Assembly: GCA_947626145.1 (NCBI GenBank)
Contig: CANQRB010000002.1
Coordinates: 1-64,000 of the forward strand
From: an uncultured Clostridia bacterium
GTDB taxonomy: Bacteria; Bacillota; Clostridia; UMGS1883
DNA length: 64,000 bases
Direction of reading: 5' to 3'
Position numbers and translations under genes: made by a program. This document shows, piece after piece, positions 18,801-26,234 of this stretch; the first letter of the stretch is position 1, and the number at the start of each line of letters is the position of its first letter. The notes beneath the pieces are model-generated. The model ran no database searches. It was not told where the DNA came from and was given only the letters and a program-made list of their open reading frames with translations.

Positions 18801-18986
18801 GTATTTGTTTCGTCAGTTGCACGCCGTGCGGCGGCGCGTCGTGGTACAAGTACTTGCATCATAACATATTTGGCCCCCGGAACCTCCCATCCCTATCACC
18901 TTGTATCGGTGGATGATGGTAGGGTATATGGCTGGGTAAATGCCGAGGATGTTGAAGGCGGAGTTGGCACCGAAACATCTAATTAG
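15885..18986 (+). CDS. Large secreted protein with Ig-like and C-terminal SH3-like domains
   Basis: A signal peptide of about 28 residues (LIVLTMLMSVMSIGAFAAG) follows the strong AAGGAGAG site before ATG 15885. Total length is 1033. The region around residues 50-500 has no motif I know. About residues 725-815 contain a putative Ig (He_PIG) domain with LPAGVELLPSGEIYGVP. A Thr/Asn/Gly-rich linker near 925-950 leads to an SH3-like module (GTSHPYHLVSVDDGRVYGWV), of the kind found at the end of Clostridial wall-binding proteins. It is a clear paralogue of the next gene over most of its length. Its place directly after the kinase suggests a surface partner or target of the pilus system; that is inference. 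Confidence 0.75.
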   Translation: MNRTKKFVSLLIVLTMLMSVMSIGAFAAGENAPASLLPLEEKRVSLDLTGYLPVELQSIPVRTILSNLIDDRTDEPIVVEDGVTTVWSQFKTKDDDYSASDDVWKKVGIDESIDMSRAWWYDLEIIVGSGLQLDSGNIRYDVDVEVDEDYCPFTFTLYTQDENGVRTEVPINQEGYELPDSEGIYYDVDYSRYITVLGADNKYTDAPGYEISIPSTYERRQEYYLSMTLKPEHSDISLAVYDGIFDTVEAAEAAAAANPAINISSQICAADMSLIDAGWKNVYAQRTDADGTRHGCPCITVAYKKNGTELLGLEKVAIEVYPRNDYINVDDAYVILDGQAERVPWEGRYSDETVKDGIEILTETIELPVGYSAYAEYIVPFYFRDGTKRTYNKSRVVKAVLGDFNSIEAATNEPDIKDKLFLSDDIFYEDENGIIFENGYRASFAGEGQVFTVFSDTKTYKIIIKMEESTSSAEDEEESTPDFSSSERDLRLSDAKVNNEELYGYVLPFEHDSYGVNGFQTLFVDDEDVDLTSVSPVVDLDEKVHVYTNGNLEETGDETYNVTLSPQNFTGAATADTPANTVKYTVSAENRSDQKNYWLNIVKKVQGAKLYVNGPDTREVFLDDAYGNKHDIFIANIGDQPLTGINVSLNATNVVLDDYWTVGGDGNNTLAPMDFSEERSYNNEHQNIAKIRIIPTGEGKIDGTLTVAADGQEPRVITLKGQAGNPRIDTETIPAGVKFVPYSSIITTTNIHDWNKVTFSLYSGKLPAGVELLPSGEIYGVPTETGDFSFRVMADYSYRSFSNSYADFTLHIDENTDENVAAQTDEGYGIMHRIEDMTNYTDQVFEIEGALVEFMDFWLDGQKLVRGVDYGAEEGSTKITINAQTFSKAGTGTHTIAGEFRKNGDRNNTMAKAAQNYTSGKRTVNKGNTNTGNTTNNSKGKGNSGSTGTNYKVVPINSAYTVGTQVVFNGGQVFVSSVARRAAARRGTSTCIITYLAPGTSHPYHLVSVDDGRVYGWVNAEDVEGGVGTETSN

Positions 18987-19001
18987 CGAATAGTCTGAAA
19001 A

Positions 19002-19030
19002 CGGCCCCACGCTTTGCCGTGGGGCCGCTT
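19002..19030 (+). terminator. Hairpin between the two secreted paralogues
   Basis: A perfect 10-bp stem, CGGCCCCACG with CGTGGGGCCG (19002-19011 and 19018-19027), has a 6-base loop. Only a short CTT follows, so termination may be partial. A similar GGCC-rich hairpin follows the second paralogue at 22983, so the pair seems to share 3' structures as well as coding sequence. Confidence 0.7.
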
Positions 19031-19060
19031 ACACATAAAAAATATAGTGAGGTGTTGTAT

Positions 19061-22000
19061 ATGAAAATTAAAGCATTTTCAATGCTGATTGTTGTTTTTA
19101 TGCTTTTTTCTACTGTTCCATTGACATCATTTGCTGAAGCGGATGAGGTTTTTGTCGAACATGATTTAATTGATATTGATTTTGAATTCACAGATTTAGA
19201 CAACGAAGCTGCGCCGGACGGTGATATGACTATTACAAATATAATGGATGGACAGGATGAAACTTCGGATAGCGATAGTTTGGAAAAATGTGACAATGCC
19301 GAGCTTATGTCACTGCTTCCGCTCGAAGAAGTAGAAGCGGCATTAGTGTTAGACGGTTATACTGAGGATGAAATAAAGGCTGTTCCTTTATCTACTGTGC
19401 TAAGTCTTCTTGTTGATAATGATGGTAATAAAATAGAAATCCCGGCGGATGCCAGAGTAGTGTGGGCACACTTTAAGGACAACGAGGGCAACGTTATACG
19501 AGATGAATACCATGAAATTGGACGCGATGAGGTTGTCGATTTGTCAGAATTTGAATACACTACGGGATATACCATGGAATTGATTGTTGGAAGCGGAAAG
19601 CAACTGGACACTGAAAGCAAAAGGTATATAGTCAGGGTGTATCTAACGGATGAGATACAAGAAAAGTTACATTTTGATTTTTATGTACAGGATGATTCCG
19701 AAAGAAAAAAAATAACAGTTAATGGATCGCAAATTAATTTGCCTTCAGATTGGTTGAAATCTTTAATTGTACAATTTGGAATGATTCAATCAGATAATCC
19801 AATAAATGTTTTTGGAATGCAAACTTATATTGAACCAAATGATGAAAATTATATTGGGAAAAGTTTATATCTTATAATGTCGTCGCAAGCCGAGAAGCAC
19901 CCCAATTGGGGAATTGACATTTATTATGATACAATTGATACTGATGGAATACCGTTTATGCTATATGGAGATATGTATATAAAGTTTCAACATCCAATTA
20001 ACGATTTTATTTTGAATAAAACTGGTGAAGGGTATAAGTTATTTGATAATGGAGATGTAACGGGTTTCTTTATAGTGTATTATAAGTTAAATAAAGGCGA
20101 AAATGGCGAGAACAATAAAAGTATCACAAATTTAAGCTATGTTTCATTTAGAAAAGAAGACCCCACTGGAGGTATTTCGTTTGATGGCAACCTATATAGT
20201 TTAGAAAATGGTATTGTAGTAGAAGCAGCAAATGTATTAAAAGCTGAAACTGAGGCAGATGATAACCCTGAAATAGAAAGCAACATATTATTGCATACGT
20301 TTGAAATGAAAAACGGGTATAAAGCAGATGATGAACTATATTATAAACTCAGGACTGACAAGCCTTGGAAAGAGAATATTGTGAAAGCGGTTGAAGGACA
20401 TTATTCATATATAGAAGAAACAGAAGGAATCCCTGATATAAAGGAAGATTTATTTGGCGATGAGTCCATAGGTTATAAGGCTGTTTACAGCGGAAAAGGG
20501 GTTGATTTTACGCTGTTTCACGCAGATGGAGGTGTTAATAAACTTACTGTCAAGGCTTTGGAAATAAATCCCACAAGCATAGATTTTGACACCGCTCCGG
20601 TTGTGGGGAGGGCAGACCCTTATTTTAGAATGACAGGAATCAATCAGGGCGATAATGGGTTAGATACCTACAATGTAGAAAATGGCGGGGTATATAATCT
20701 TGACACTTATTACGGGTACGGATATCAGACGCTGCTCATAAATGATGCAGATGCCGAACTTGGAGAAATTATACCAAAATTCTGGGTGGCAGATGAGAAT
20801 GTACTGGAAATTTATCAGGGTGATAAACAATTTTCAGGGGAAACGGTAAAAGATTTTTCCGACGGTACGCTTCAGTATGAAGCCGTTTGGAGGAATGATA
20901 CTAACAATATAAAGAATTACTGGATAACTGTGGCAAAAAAAGAACATGGCCCAAAGCTTTTTGTTAACGGACCGAGCGAACGTGAAATTTTCCTCGACGA
21001 TTATTTTGAGGAGAAGCACGACATATTTATCGCAAATATAGGAGATGAACCACTGACCGGACTAAAGGTGGAATTAGACGCGGAGAATGTTAAACTTGAC
21101 GATTATTGGACTGTAGGTGGAGCAAAAAACGACACGTTGGCAGCCTTTACGGAAACAAATACAAATTCCGACTACAGTGAACTTCCAAATGTAGCTAAAA
21201 TCAGACTACTGCCTGATGGAGAAAAGAAAGGCGATATAAGTGGAACACTTACTATATCGGCCGACGGACAGGAACCACAGACAATAAAGTTAACGGGTAA
21301 GGCGGGCAATCCTGAAATTGTAACGGAAAAAATTAACGATGCCGTAAAATATGTTCCATATTCATATTTAATTGCTACAAATAATATGCATGAATGGAAT
21401 AAGGTCACATTTACCTTGATAGACGGAGAACTTCCGGAGGGATTGGAATTAAGACCTTCTGGAGAGGTTTATGGTGTACCCCAAAAAACGGGAAAATACA
21501 CATTTACCGTCAGAGCGGATTACAGCAGAGAACAGTTCGAACCATCTGTTGCCGAATTCACCTTTGAAGTTAAAAATAACACGAGTGAAAATGTTGACGC
21601 TGAGACGGATGAAGGGTATGAAATAATTAACCGGGTAGAGGATATGACAACGTCCTCATATAAGGATCAAGTATTTGAGATTGAGGGCGATCTTGATGAA
21701 TTTGTGGCTCTTTGGCTTGATGGCGAAAAAGTAGACGAGGACGGGTATGATCTCGAGAGAGGAAGCACAAAAGTTGTAATTAAAGAAAAAACCTTCCGTG
21801 AAGCCTCTGAAGGCGAACATACTATTGCCGGTGAGTTTAGAAAAAATAGCGGCAGTGATAATGGAACGATGAAAAAATCTGCACAAAATTATAAAGTTAC
21901 GAAAAAGAAAACTTCAAACCGTACCGGTGGTAGTGGAAGTAGCAAAACTTATTTTACGGTCAAATTTGTTACAAACGGAGGAACAGGCATATCCAATAAA

Positions 22001-22915
22001 ACAGTTGAAAAAAACAAAACTCTGTCCAGCATTCCAGAGACAACAAGGCAAGGCTATGTATTTGCCGGATGGTACATGGACAAGGAGCTGACAATTCCAT
22101 ATGACCCCAATGGCATTGCTATGGACAACTTTACTCTTTATGCAAAATGGAAACGGCAATTTAAAGTGAATTTCAATTCCAACGGGGGCACTGACGTAAA
22201 AAGCATGCTGATTGATGAGGGTACGCAACTTTCCACTTTGCCTGTTCCAACAAGAGAGGGCTATAAATTTGACGGATGGTATATTGACGAAAATTTTAGC
22301 AATATGTTGGCTGATAACGCTACTGTTTGGGATAACTTTACAGCCTATGCAAAGTGGGTGCCCGATGTTGCTCCAATAGATGCGTCCGGTTTTATTGATA
22401 TAGAGGCAGGAGCATGGTATTATGACGATGTAAACTGGGCGTATAGTAACGGGATAATGGTGGGCATGAACAATCTTGAATTTGCACCTGACGCCACCGT
22501 AACTCAGTGTATGGTCACGACAGTTCTTGCGAGATGCGCCGGCGTCAACATTGAGCAGTACAAGAGTGATGATGAAAATTGGTATGCCCCATATGTCAAT
22601 TGGGCTGAATCCGTCGGATTGTACAGAGGCGTGAATGTTGTTCCGGGCGAAATGATAACCCGTGAAGATATGTGCTTGATCATCAATAACTTTCTTGATT
22701 ACGTTGGCGTTGAGAAAGCAAAGTCCGAAGGCAGTGTATTTAACGACGATACTTTCATAAACGAAAATGCAAAGTCTGCAGTGTATAATCTTGTTAATCA
22801 TGGTATAATTAATGGCATCGGCAACGGGTATTTTAGCCCGGACAGCGCTACAACAAGGGCCCAGTTGGCTGCTATGATCCACAGAATTAAGAATGTTATG
22901 ACCGAGGCAAAGTGA
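19061..22915 (+). CDS. Large SLH-anchored surface protein with InlB-type repeats
   Basis: ATG 19061 follows GAGGTG; an upstream in-frame ATG at 19019 lies inside the terminator hairpin and is rejected. The 1284-residue protein has a signal peptide, an N-terminal region homologous to the preceding gene (MSLLPLEE, LIVGSGKQLD), an He_PIG Ig-like domain (LPEGLELRPSGEVYGVP), then two Listeria/Bacteroides (Flg_new, InlB B-type) repeats with GYVFAGWYMDKELTIPY and GYKFDGWYIDENFS. Three SLH motifs close it (WAYSNGIMVGMNNLEFAPD, WAESVGLYRG, GIINGIGNGYFSPDSATTRA). SLH domains bind pyruvylated wall polymers, so this protein is held at the cell surface. It may be an adhesin. Confidence 0.88.
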   Translation: MKIKAFSMLIVVFMLFSTVPLTSFAEADEVFVEHDLIDIDFEFTDLDNEAAPDGDMTITNIMDGQDETSDSDSLEKCDNAELMSLLPLEEVEAALVLDGYTEDEIKAVPLSTVLSLLVDNDGNKIEIPADARVVWAHFKDNEGNVIRDEYHEIGRDEVVDLSEFEYTTGYTMELIVGSGKQLDTESKRYIVRVYLTDEIQEKLHFDFYVQDDSERKKITVNGSQINLPSDWLKSLIVQFGMIQSDNPINVFGMQTYIEPNDENYIGKSLYLIMSSQAEKHPNWGIDIYYDTIDTDGIPFMLYGDMYIKFQHPINDFILNKTGEGYKLFDNGDVTGFFIVYYKLNKGENGENNKSITNLSYVSFRKEDPTGGISFDGNLYSLENGIVVEAANVLKAETEADDNPEIESNILLHTFEMKNGYKADDELYYKLRTDKPWKENIVKAVEGHYSYIEETEGIPDIKEDLFGDESIGYKAVYSGKGVDFTLFHADGGVNKLTVKALEINPTSIDFDTAPVVGRADPYFRMTGINQGDNGLDTYNVENGGVYNLDTYYGYGYQTLLINDADAELGEIIPKFWVADENVLEIYQGDKQFSGETVKDFSDGTLQYEAVWRNDTNNIKNYWITVAKKEHGPKLFVNGPSEREIFLDDYFEEKHDIFIANIGDEPLTGLKVELDAENVKLDDYWTVGGAKNDTLAAFTETNTNSDYSELPNVAKIRLLPDGEKKGDISGTLTISADGQEPQTIKLTGKAGNPEIVTEKINDAVKYVPYSYLIATNNMHEWNKVTFTLIDGELPEGLELRPSGEVYGVPQKTGKYTFTVRADYSREQFEPSVAEFTFEVKNNTSENVDAETDEGYEIINRVEDMTTSSYKDQVFEIEGDLDEFVALWLDGEKVDEDGYDLERGSTKVVIKEKTFREASEGEHTIAGEFRKNSGSDNGTMKKSAQNYKVTKKKTSNRTGGSGSSKTYFTVKFVTNGGTGISNKTVEKNKTLSSIPETTRQGYVFAGWYMDKELTIPYDPNGIAMDNFTLYAKWKRQFKVNFNSNGGTDVKSMLIDEGTQLSTLPVPTREGYKFDGWYIDENFSNMLADNATVWDNFTAYAKWVPDVAPIDASGFIDIEAGAWYYDDVNWAYSNGIMVGMNNLEFAPDATVTQCMVTTVLARCAGVNIEQYKSDDENWYAPYVNWAESVGLYRGVNVVPGEMITREDMCLIINNFLDYVGVEKAKSEGSVFNDDTFINENAKSAVYNLVNHGIINGIGNGYFSPDSATTRAQLAAMIHRIKNVMTEAK

Positions 22916-22982
22916 TTGAGTCACATAGTGTTTGGATTTAAAAGGCCTTGGTACATAAACGTATAATCAGTAAATAGTATGA

Positions 22983-23017
22983 AACCGGCCTCGCATTTTG
23001 CAGTGGGGCCGGTTTTT
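22983..23017 (+). terminator. Rho-independent terminator after the SLH protein
   Basis: AACCGGCC (22983-22990) pairs with GGCCGGTT (23007-23014), and the stem runs into TTTTT. It closes the pilus and surface-protein region. Confidence 0.82.
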
Positions 23018-23108
23018 ATAAAAATGAAAATTGAGTGGACGTATTTTTGACATAACCGAATTGAATTTGTGGCTGTTAAACATATTATAAAAAAAGGAGA
23101 GGCGCATT

Positions 23109-23627
23109 ATGAGTGACAGTATTAATATAAAAAAGGGCGATATAACGAAATTTGAAGGTGATTGTATAGTTAACGCCGCCAATGGCACGCTTTTGGGCGG
23201 TGGTGGCGTTGATTTTGCTGTTCATAGAGCCGCCGGCATAAGACTGTTTTTTAAAGGGCTGACAATGGGTGGATGTAAAACCGGAAATGCAAAAATAACC
23301 AAGGGTTATAACCTAAAAGCTAAGTACATAATCCATGCCGTTGGTCCCAAATATTCCGGAAAACCAAGGGATGGAGAACTTCTGGCTTCATGTTATATAA
23401 AATCTTTGGATTTGGCGTATGAACATAGTATTCACAGTATTGCATTTCCGTCAATTTCAACAGGCATATATAAATATCCTCTGTCGAAAGCTGTGCCGAT
23501 AGCCATTCAGTCAGTATTATCATGGCTCAACAAATACAAAGACTATGATTTGACAGTTAATTTTATATGTTATAATGATAAAACATATAAAGTATATATG
23601 GAATATATTGCTTTATTTCAAAAATAG
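23109..23627 (+). CDS. Macro-domain protein (ADP-ribose or O-acetyl-ADP-ribose hydrolase type)
   Basis: The 172-residue single-domain protein has INIKKGDITKFEGDCIVNAA, NGTLLGGGGVDFAVHRAAG and FPSISTGIYKYP, the three core macro-domain motifs for ADP-ribose binding in the YmdB/MacroD type. It probably removes ADP-ribose from proteins or hydrolyses O-acetyl-ADP-ribose in the cytosol. AAAAAGGAGAGGCG precedes ATG 23109. It stands alone after a terminator, in an accessory stretch with small hypothetical genes and regulators. Confidence 0.92.
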   Translation: MSDSINIKKGDITKFEGDCIVNAANGTLLGGGGVDFAVHRAAGIRLFFKGLTMGGCKTGNAKITKGYNLKAKYIIHAVGPKYSGKPRDGELLASCYIKSLDLAYEHSIHSIAFPSISTGIYKYPLSKAVPIAIQSVLSWLNKYKDYDLTVNFICYNDKTYKVYMEYIALFQK

Positions 23628-23750
23628 TCTTCGTCGGGAGCAACTTAGTTGCACATGTAGAATGAATACACACATATACTCGGCAAGCCTAAGCCTTAGT
23701 TTTGGAGAGGATAGTTTATGCGATAATACCGAAATAATAATACCCTGTCC

Positions 23751-23779
23751 CTGACATTTATGTCTAATTATGCTATAAT
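23751..23779 (+). promoter_or_regulatory. Sigma-A type promoter for the DUF6465-like gene
   Basis: CTGACA (23751-23756), 17-base spacer, TATAAT (23774-23779). It is 24 bases upstream of ATG 23803. Confidence 0.7.
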
Positions 23780-23802
23780 CGTGGAAAAGGAGATGTATAA
23801 TT

Positions 23803-24132
23803 ATGCCAAGGAAAAAGAAAGCGGGTGCGCCGTCTGAGCCCGCTACATCCAGCGAAGCAATAACTACCGAAACGAAAGATGAACTCACAAAAAGAAAACC
23901 CGCTCGCAAGCCAACGATAGCCAAAACGCCGACGGAAAAAGCTCCCAAGGAAACCGTTATGGTACAGTTTGCCGGCAAAGAGTATGATGTCGACGCAATC
24001 AAAGCGGCTGTCAAAGCTGATATTAAGGGAAAGGTAAAAGGCAAAATAAAAATAATCGATATTTACATTAAGCCAGAAGATGGAGCTGCCTATTATGTCG
24101 CTAACGAATTGGCTGGAAAGGTTGAACTTTAA
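23803..24132 (+). CDS. DUF6465-like small protein
   Basis: This 109-residue protein has a Lys/Ala/Thr/Pro-rich, probably disordered basic N-terminal half (KKKAGAPSEPATSSE, KRKPARKPT) and a compact C-terminal half with VMVQFAGKEYDVDAIKAAVK and KIKIIDIYIKPEDGAAYYV. The pattern matches the uncharacterised Clostridial family DUF6465. The basic tail may bind nucleic acid, but this is a guess. A small gene follows after 14 bases and a strong terminator follows that, so the two form a short operon under the promoter at 23751. Confidence 0.75.
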   Translation: MPRKKKAGAPSEPATSSEAITTETKDELTKRKPARKPTIAKTPTEKAPKETVMVQFAGKEYDVDAIKAAVKADIKGKVKGKIKIIDIYIKPEDGAAYYVANELAGKVEL

Positions 24133-24146
24133 ACAGGTGATTTCAT

Positions 24147-24332
24147 ATGGTTTACTTAGCATGGTGCTATTTTGACGGAGACAGCTATTATTATGCCTAC
24201 ACTAACGAAATGTCTGTTTCAGAGTTTGCCAATCGCCTATCGCTGAAGCTTAACGATGAAATTCCGACGGGTGGAATTGTGGGAGTTAGCCGAGACAAGG
24301 ATTTACTTGAACTTCAAGCAAAACACATTTAA
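24147..24332 (+). CDS. 61-residue hypothetical protein
   Basis: ATG 24147 lies after AGGTGATTTCAT. The acidic, Tyr-rich start (WCYFDGDSYYYAYT) and MSVSEFANRLSLKLN do not match a family I know. It shares the operon of the DUF6465-like gene and ends just before a strong terminator. Confidence 0.65.
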   Translation: MVYLAWCYFDGDSYYYAYTNEMSVSEFANRLSLKLNDEIPTGGIVGVSRDKDLLELQAKHI

Positions 24333-24337
24333 ATCAT

Positions 24338-24368
24338 GAAGCTGCCTATTATTGGCGGCTTCTTTTTT
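24338..24368 (+). terminator. Rho-independent terminator
   Basis: GAAGCTGCC (24338-24346) pairs with GGCGGCTTC (24354-24362) through nine pairs including one G-U, with TTTTTT at 24363-24368. Confidence 0.92.
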
Positions 24369-24482
24369 GCATTCTTTACTAATCCGTATACTATCACTGC
24401 CTTATTTTCTGATACCCATAGGAGAAATTTATTATTTTTTGATATTTTGTCAAAATAGACCGTATAAGGGCGAAAATATTTT

Positions 24483-24506
24483 TGTAATTGTTGTATACTA
24501 ATTACA
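24483..24506 (+). promoter_or_regulatory. Dyad operator candidate over the XRE-gene promoter
   Basis: TGTAATT (24483-24489) and AATTACA (24500-24506) form a perfect 7-base dyad with a 10-base spacer. The spacer holds TATACT, a plausible -10 box, about 30 bases before the XRE-type regulator at 24530. Autoregulation by that protein is a reasonable inference. Confidence 0.5.
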
Positions 24507-24529
24507 GTCTTTTTACGGGCGGTGAAGAT

Positions 24530-24772
24530 ATGAAAGCGCAGGAAGCGGTTAAAGATAGAATACTTGAATTGTGCAGAGCGAGAATGATAACTGTAAACGC
24601 TCTTGCGACTATATCCGGTATGCCGCCGTCAACATTAAAAAATATAATATACGGCGCAACGAAAAATACCGGGATTGCAACTATAAAGGCACTTTGTGAT
24701 GGCCTTGAAATCAGTCTCCCTGAATTTTTCGATACAGAAGCATTTCGCAATCTGGAGCAAGAAGTAGGGTAA
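24530..24772 (+). CDS. XRE-family HTH transcriptional regulator
   Basis: The 80-residue protein is essentially one helix-turn-helix domain: ITVNALATISGMPPSTLKNI is the recognition region, then a short acidic tail (LPEFFDTEAFRNLEQE). ATG 24530 has GGGCGGTGAAG before it; the longer frame from 24488 has none. Such short Cro/C1-type proteins often control mobile elements. A dyad covers the likely promoter. Confidence 0.88.
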   Translation: MKAQEAVKDRILELCRARMITVNALATISGMPPSTLKNIIYGATKNTGIATIKALCDGLEISLPEFFDTEAFRNLEQEVG

Positions 24773-24778
24773 AAACAA

Positions 24779-24810
24779 CCCGTTCTATCATTCCGGTAGA
24801 ACGGGCTTTT
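24779..24810 (+). terminator. Rho-independent terminator of the XRE gene
   Basis: CCCGTTCTA (24779-24787) pairs with TAGAACGGG (24797-24805), then CTTTTATTTTG. The 240 bases that follow up to 25050 are AT-rich and I see no gene in them. Confidence 0.9.
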
Positions 24811-25050
24811 ATTTTGTATATATAATTTAATAGTTTCTTTTGCAGCAGTATAGTTATTAAGGACTTATAATTATGCTGCTTTTTTCTGTAGTTTATTAAC
24901 CATGTATGGCAAAATTTATGAAAAAAAGCTAATGTTTTTTGCCAAACTTAACAAAGGACGAGTTTTTGCATGAAAAATTTTTTTATTAGTCAAGGAACCC
25001 TTTATTATCGGGTGATATAATTTTTTCTTGAAGGGAGGTTAGGATGAGCT

Positions 25051-25386
25051 GTGGAGAATAAGCTGTGCACGAGCGATAGAAGGCTTAGTATTCTAAACTA
25101 TATAATTGTTCGCAAACAGACAACTCGCAGCGCATTGGCAGAAAGGTACGCGGTATCACTTGCTACTATAACCAATGATATTGCCCATTTAAGCAGACAT
25201 GTTCCAATCTACACCCGACCGGGAGGCAATGGCGGCATTTACATACTTCCGGAATACAAAATCCGTAATCATTACTTAAATGACATTGAAAAAGAATGCC
25301 TTATTAGAATAAAGGAAATTGTGGACATCACAGACCGTAAAATAATTGAAGAAATAATAGTAAAGTTTTCTCGAACCGCTGTATAA
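25051..25386 (+). CDS. DeoR/HTH_11-type small DNA-binding protein
   Basis: The 111-residue protein starts at GTG 25051; GGGAGG at 25033-25038 is a little far and AGGA at 25041 is closer. SILNYIIVRKQTTRSALAERYAVSLATITNDIAHLS is a winged helix of the DeoR/HTH_11 type, followed by a wing YTRPGGNGGIYILPEYK. The C-terminal 45 residues are helical and too short for a sugar-binding domain. Its targets are not visible. Its position just before the structured stretch and the recombinases suggests a role in regulating the mobile region. Confidence 0.75.
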   Translation: MENKLCTSDRRLSILNYIIVRKQTTRSALAERYAVSLATITNDIAHLSRHVPIYTRPGGNGGIYILPEYKIRNHYLNDIEKECLIRIKEIVDITDRKIIEEIIVKFSRTAV

Positions 25387-25405
25387 ACTTTGCCTATAAT
25401 ATTAA

Positions 25406-25457
25406 GCCATATAATCTATCAAAGAGTGTTTTGCACTCTTTGATAGGCTTATATGGC
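25406..25457. repeat. Long near-perfect hairpin, about 23 bp stem
   Basis: GCCATATA (25406-25413) pairs with TATATGGC (25450-25457) and TATCAAAGAGTG (25417-25428) with CACTCTTTGATA (25434-25445); only a single bulged base interrupts them if a G-U pair is allowed. The loop is five bases. There is no U-run on either strand after the stem. It could be a bidirectional transcription block or the subterminal palindrome of an IS200/IS605-like element. Confidence 0.75.
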
Positions 25458-25499
25458 CTGCGTACTTTGATAAAGAAAGCCCGGAAGATAACGCCGGCG

Positions 25500-25765
25500 C
25501 AGCATAGTGCATGACGGATACATTCTGGTACGGCGAAGCCATACGGAAAATGCGCGATGAGGCCCGAAAATTCGGGCGGAGCGGGAACATCACCTCCGAA
25601 AAGCAGCCTTGCGAGCTGCGGGCGAAGATTCCGTACCTATATAATAATACTTCCGCTTAGCCATAATTTGAGCGTTAAAAGCGTCACACATATTGGGAGC
25701 GGCCCCGGCAACACCGGAGAGGTGGAATTCCTATGGAGCAGTGCGCAGACTGCCGTCCGTTAAGG
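25500..25765 (+). ncRNA. Candidate structured non-coding RNA in a gene-free stretch
   Basis: Between 25387 and 25845 there is no convincing gene, yet the sequence is locally GC-rich and full of complementary segments. GGTACGG (25527-25533) pairs with CCGTACC (25631-25637), enclosing GCCCGA/TCGGGC (25562-25577), CGGAG/CTCCG (25577-25581, 25594-25598; it shares C25577 with the previous helix) and GCAGC/GCTGC (25603-25619). Downstream are CCGG/CCGG (25705-25717) and GCAGT/ACTGC (25738-25753). A 49-codon frame at 25511-25660 has no ribosome site. Size, GC contrast and nested helices suggest a functional RNA. An IscB-associated (HEARO-like) or other transposon RNA is one possibility; I cannot verify this from memory. 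No IscB or TnpB gene is in the window. Strand is assumed. Confidence 0.5.
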
Positions 25766-25845
25766 CATTTTATTTTAAGATTTGATTTATTAAGATATAA
25801 TTGGAGGTTTGTTATAGGAACAATTTTTTAAGGAGGTCGAAGCCA

Positions 25846-26112
25846 ATGGCTTCAAAGGTGGATGAAAAAAGTAAATCATTGTCCGAGGTTGACATCCGTA
25901 CGGCGGACAAGTCATCTCTGACAGACATAAATGAAATCGTAATCAATACCAACCAGCCGGTGGGCAAACGAGTAGAAAGCTATATCAAACAAGTATCAAA
26001 TCCGTACTGTGTTCTGGTAGAAGGAGTCGCGGTAAAATTTACATATTCCGATACAAAGGACACTTTGGAAGACAGATTAAAAGAATTTTTTACTCACGAG
26101 CCGACAAAATGA
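25846..26112 (+). CDS. DUF6870-like small protein next to recombinases
   Basis: ATG 25846 follows a near-ideal AAGGAGGTCG; the longer frame from 25801 runs through that site. The 88-residue product has SEVDIRTADKSSLTDI, PVGKRVESYIKQVSNPYC and SYSDTKDTLEDRLKEFF-like segments, as in the uncharacterised DUF6870 family commonly found beside serine recombinases in Clostridial mobile elements. It may be an accessory factor of recombination or transfer; function is not known. Confidence 0.72.
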   Translation: MASKVDEKSKSLSEVDIRTADKSSLTDINEIVINTNQPVGKRVESYIKQVSNPYCVLVEGVAVKFTYSDTKDTLEDRLKEFFTHEPTK

Positions 26113-26183
26113 CTTGAAAAAAATAAAAAAGGGGTGGACAAGCTGTGAAGGCTGTGATATAATGAACATGGACTATATGGTGA

Positions 26184-26228
26184 AACTCCTTTTTGAAGGG
26201 TTTAGTGATTAAACTTTGAAAAGGAGTT
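26184..26228 (+). promoter_or_regulatory. Hairpin that hides the ribosome site of the first recombinase
   Basis: AACTCCTTTT (26184-26193) is exactly complementary to AAAAGGAGTT (26219-26228), which contains the Shine-Dalgarno sequence for GTG 26235. A smaller stem, GTTTA/TAAAC, sits inside. Folding would block ribosome entry, so recombinase synthesis is probably translationally restrained. Confidence 0.65.
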
Positions 26229-26234
26229 GTTTGT

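Noticed and set aside
25031-25062. Five-codon leader peptide (ATG at 25044) before the DeoR-type gene
   Set aside because: It could couple translation to GTG 25051, but so short a frame can arise by chance and nothing else supports it.
25511-25660. 49-codon frame inside the RNA candidate (starts MTDTFWYGEAIRKMRDEARK)
   Set aside because: No ribosome site precedes it and its bases take part in the proposed helices. Kept only as an alternative reading of the region.
25725-25760. Resemblance of GAGAGGTGGAATTCC to 16S rRNA
   Set aside because: Only a short match; the flanking sequence is not rRNA, so it is taken as coincidence.
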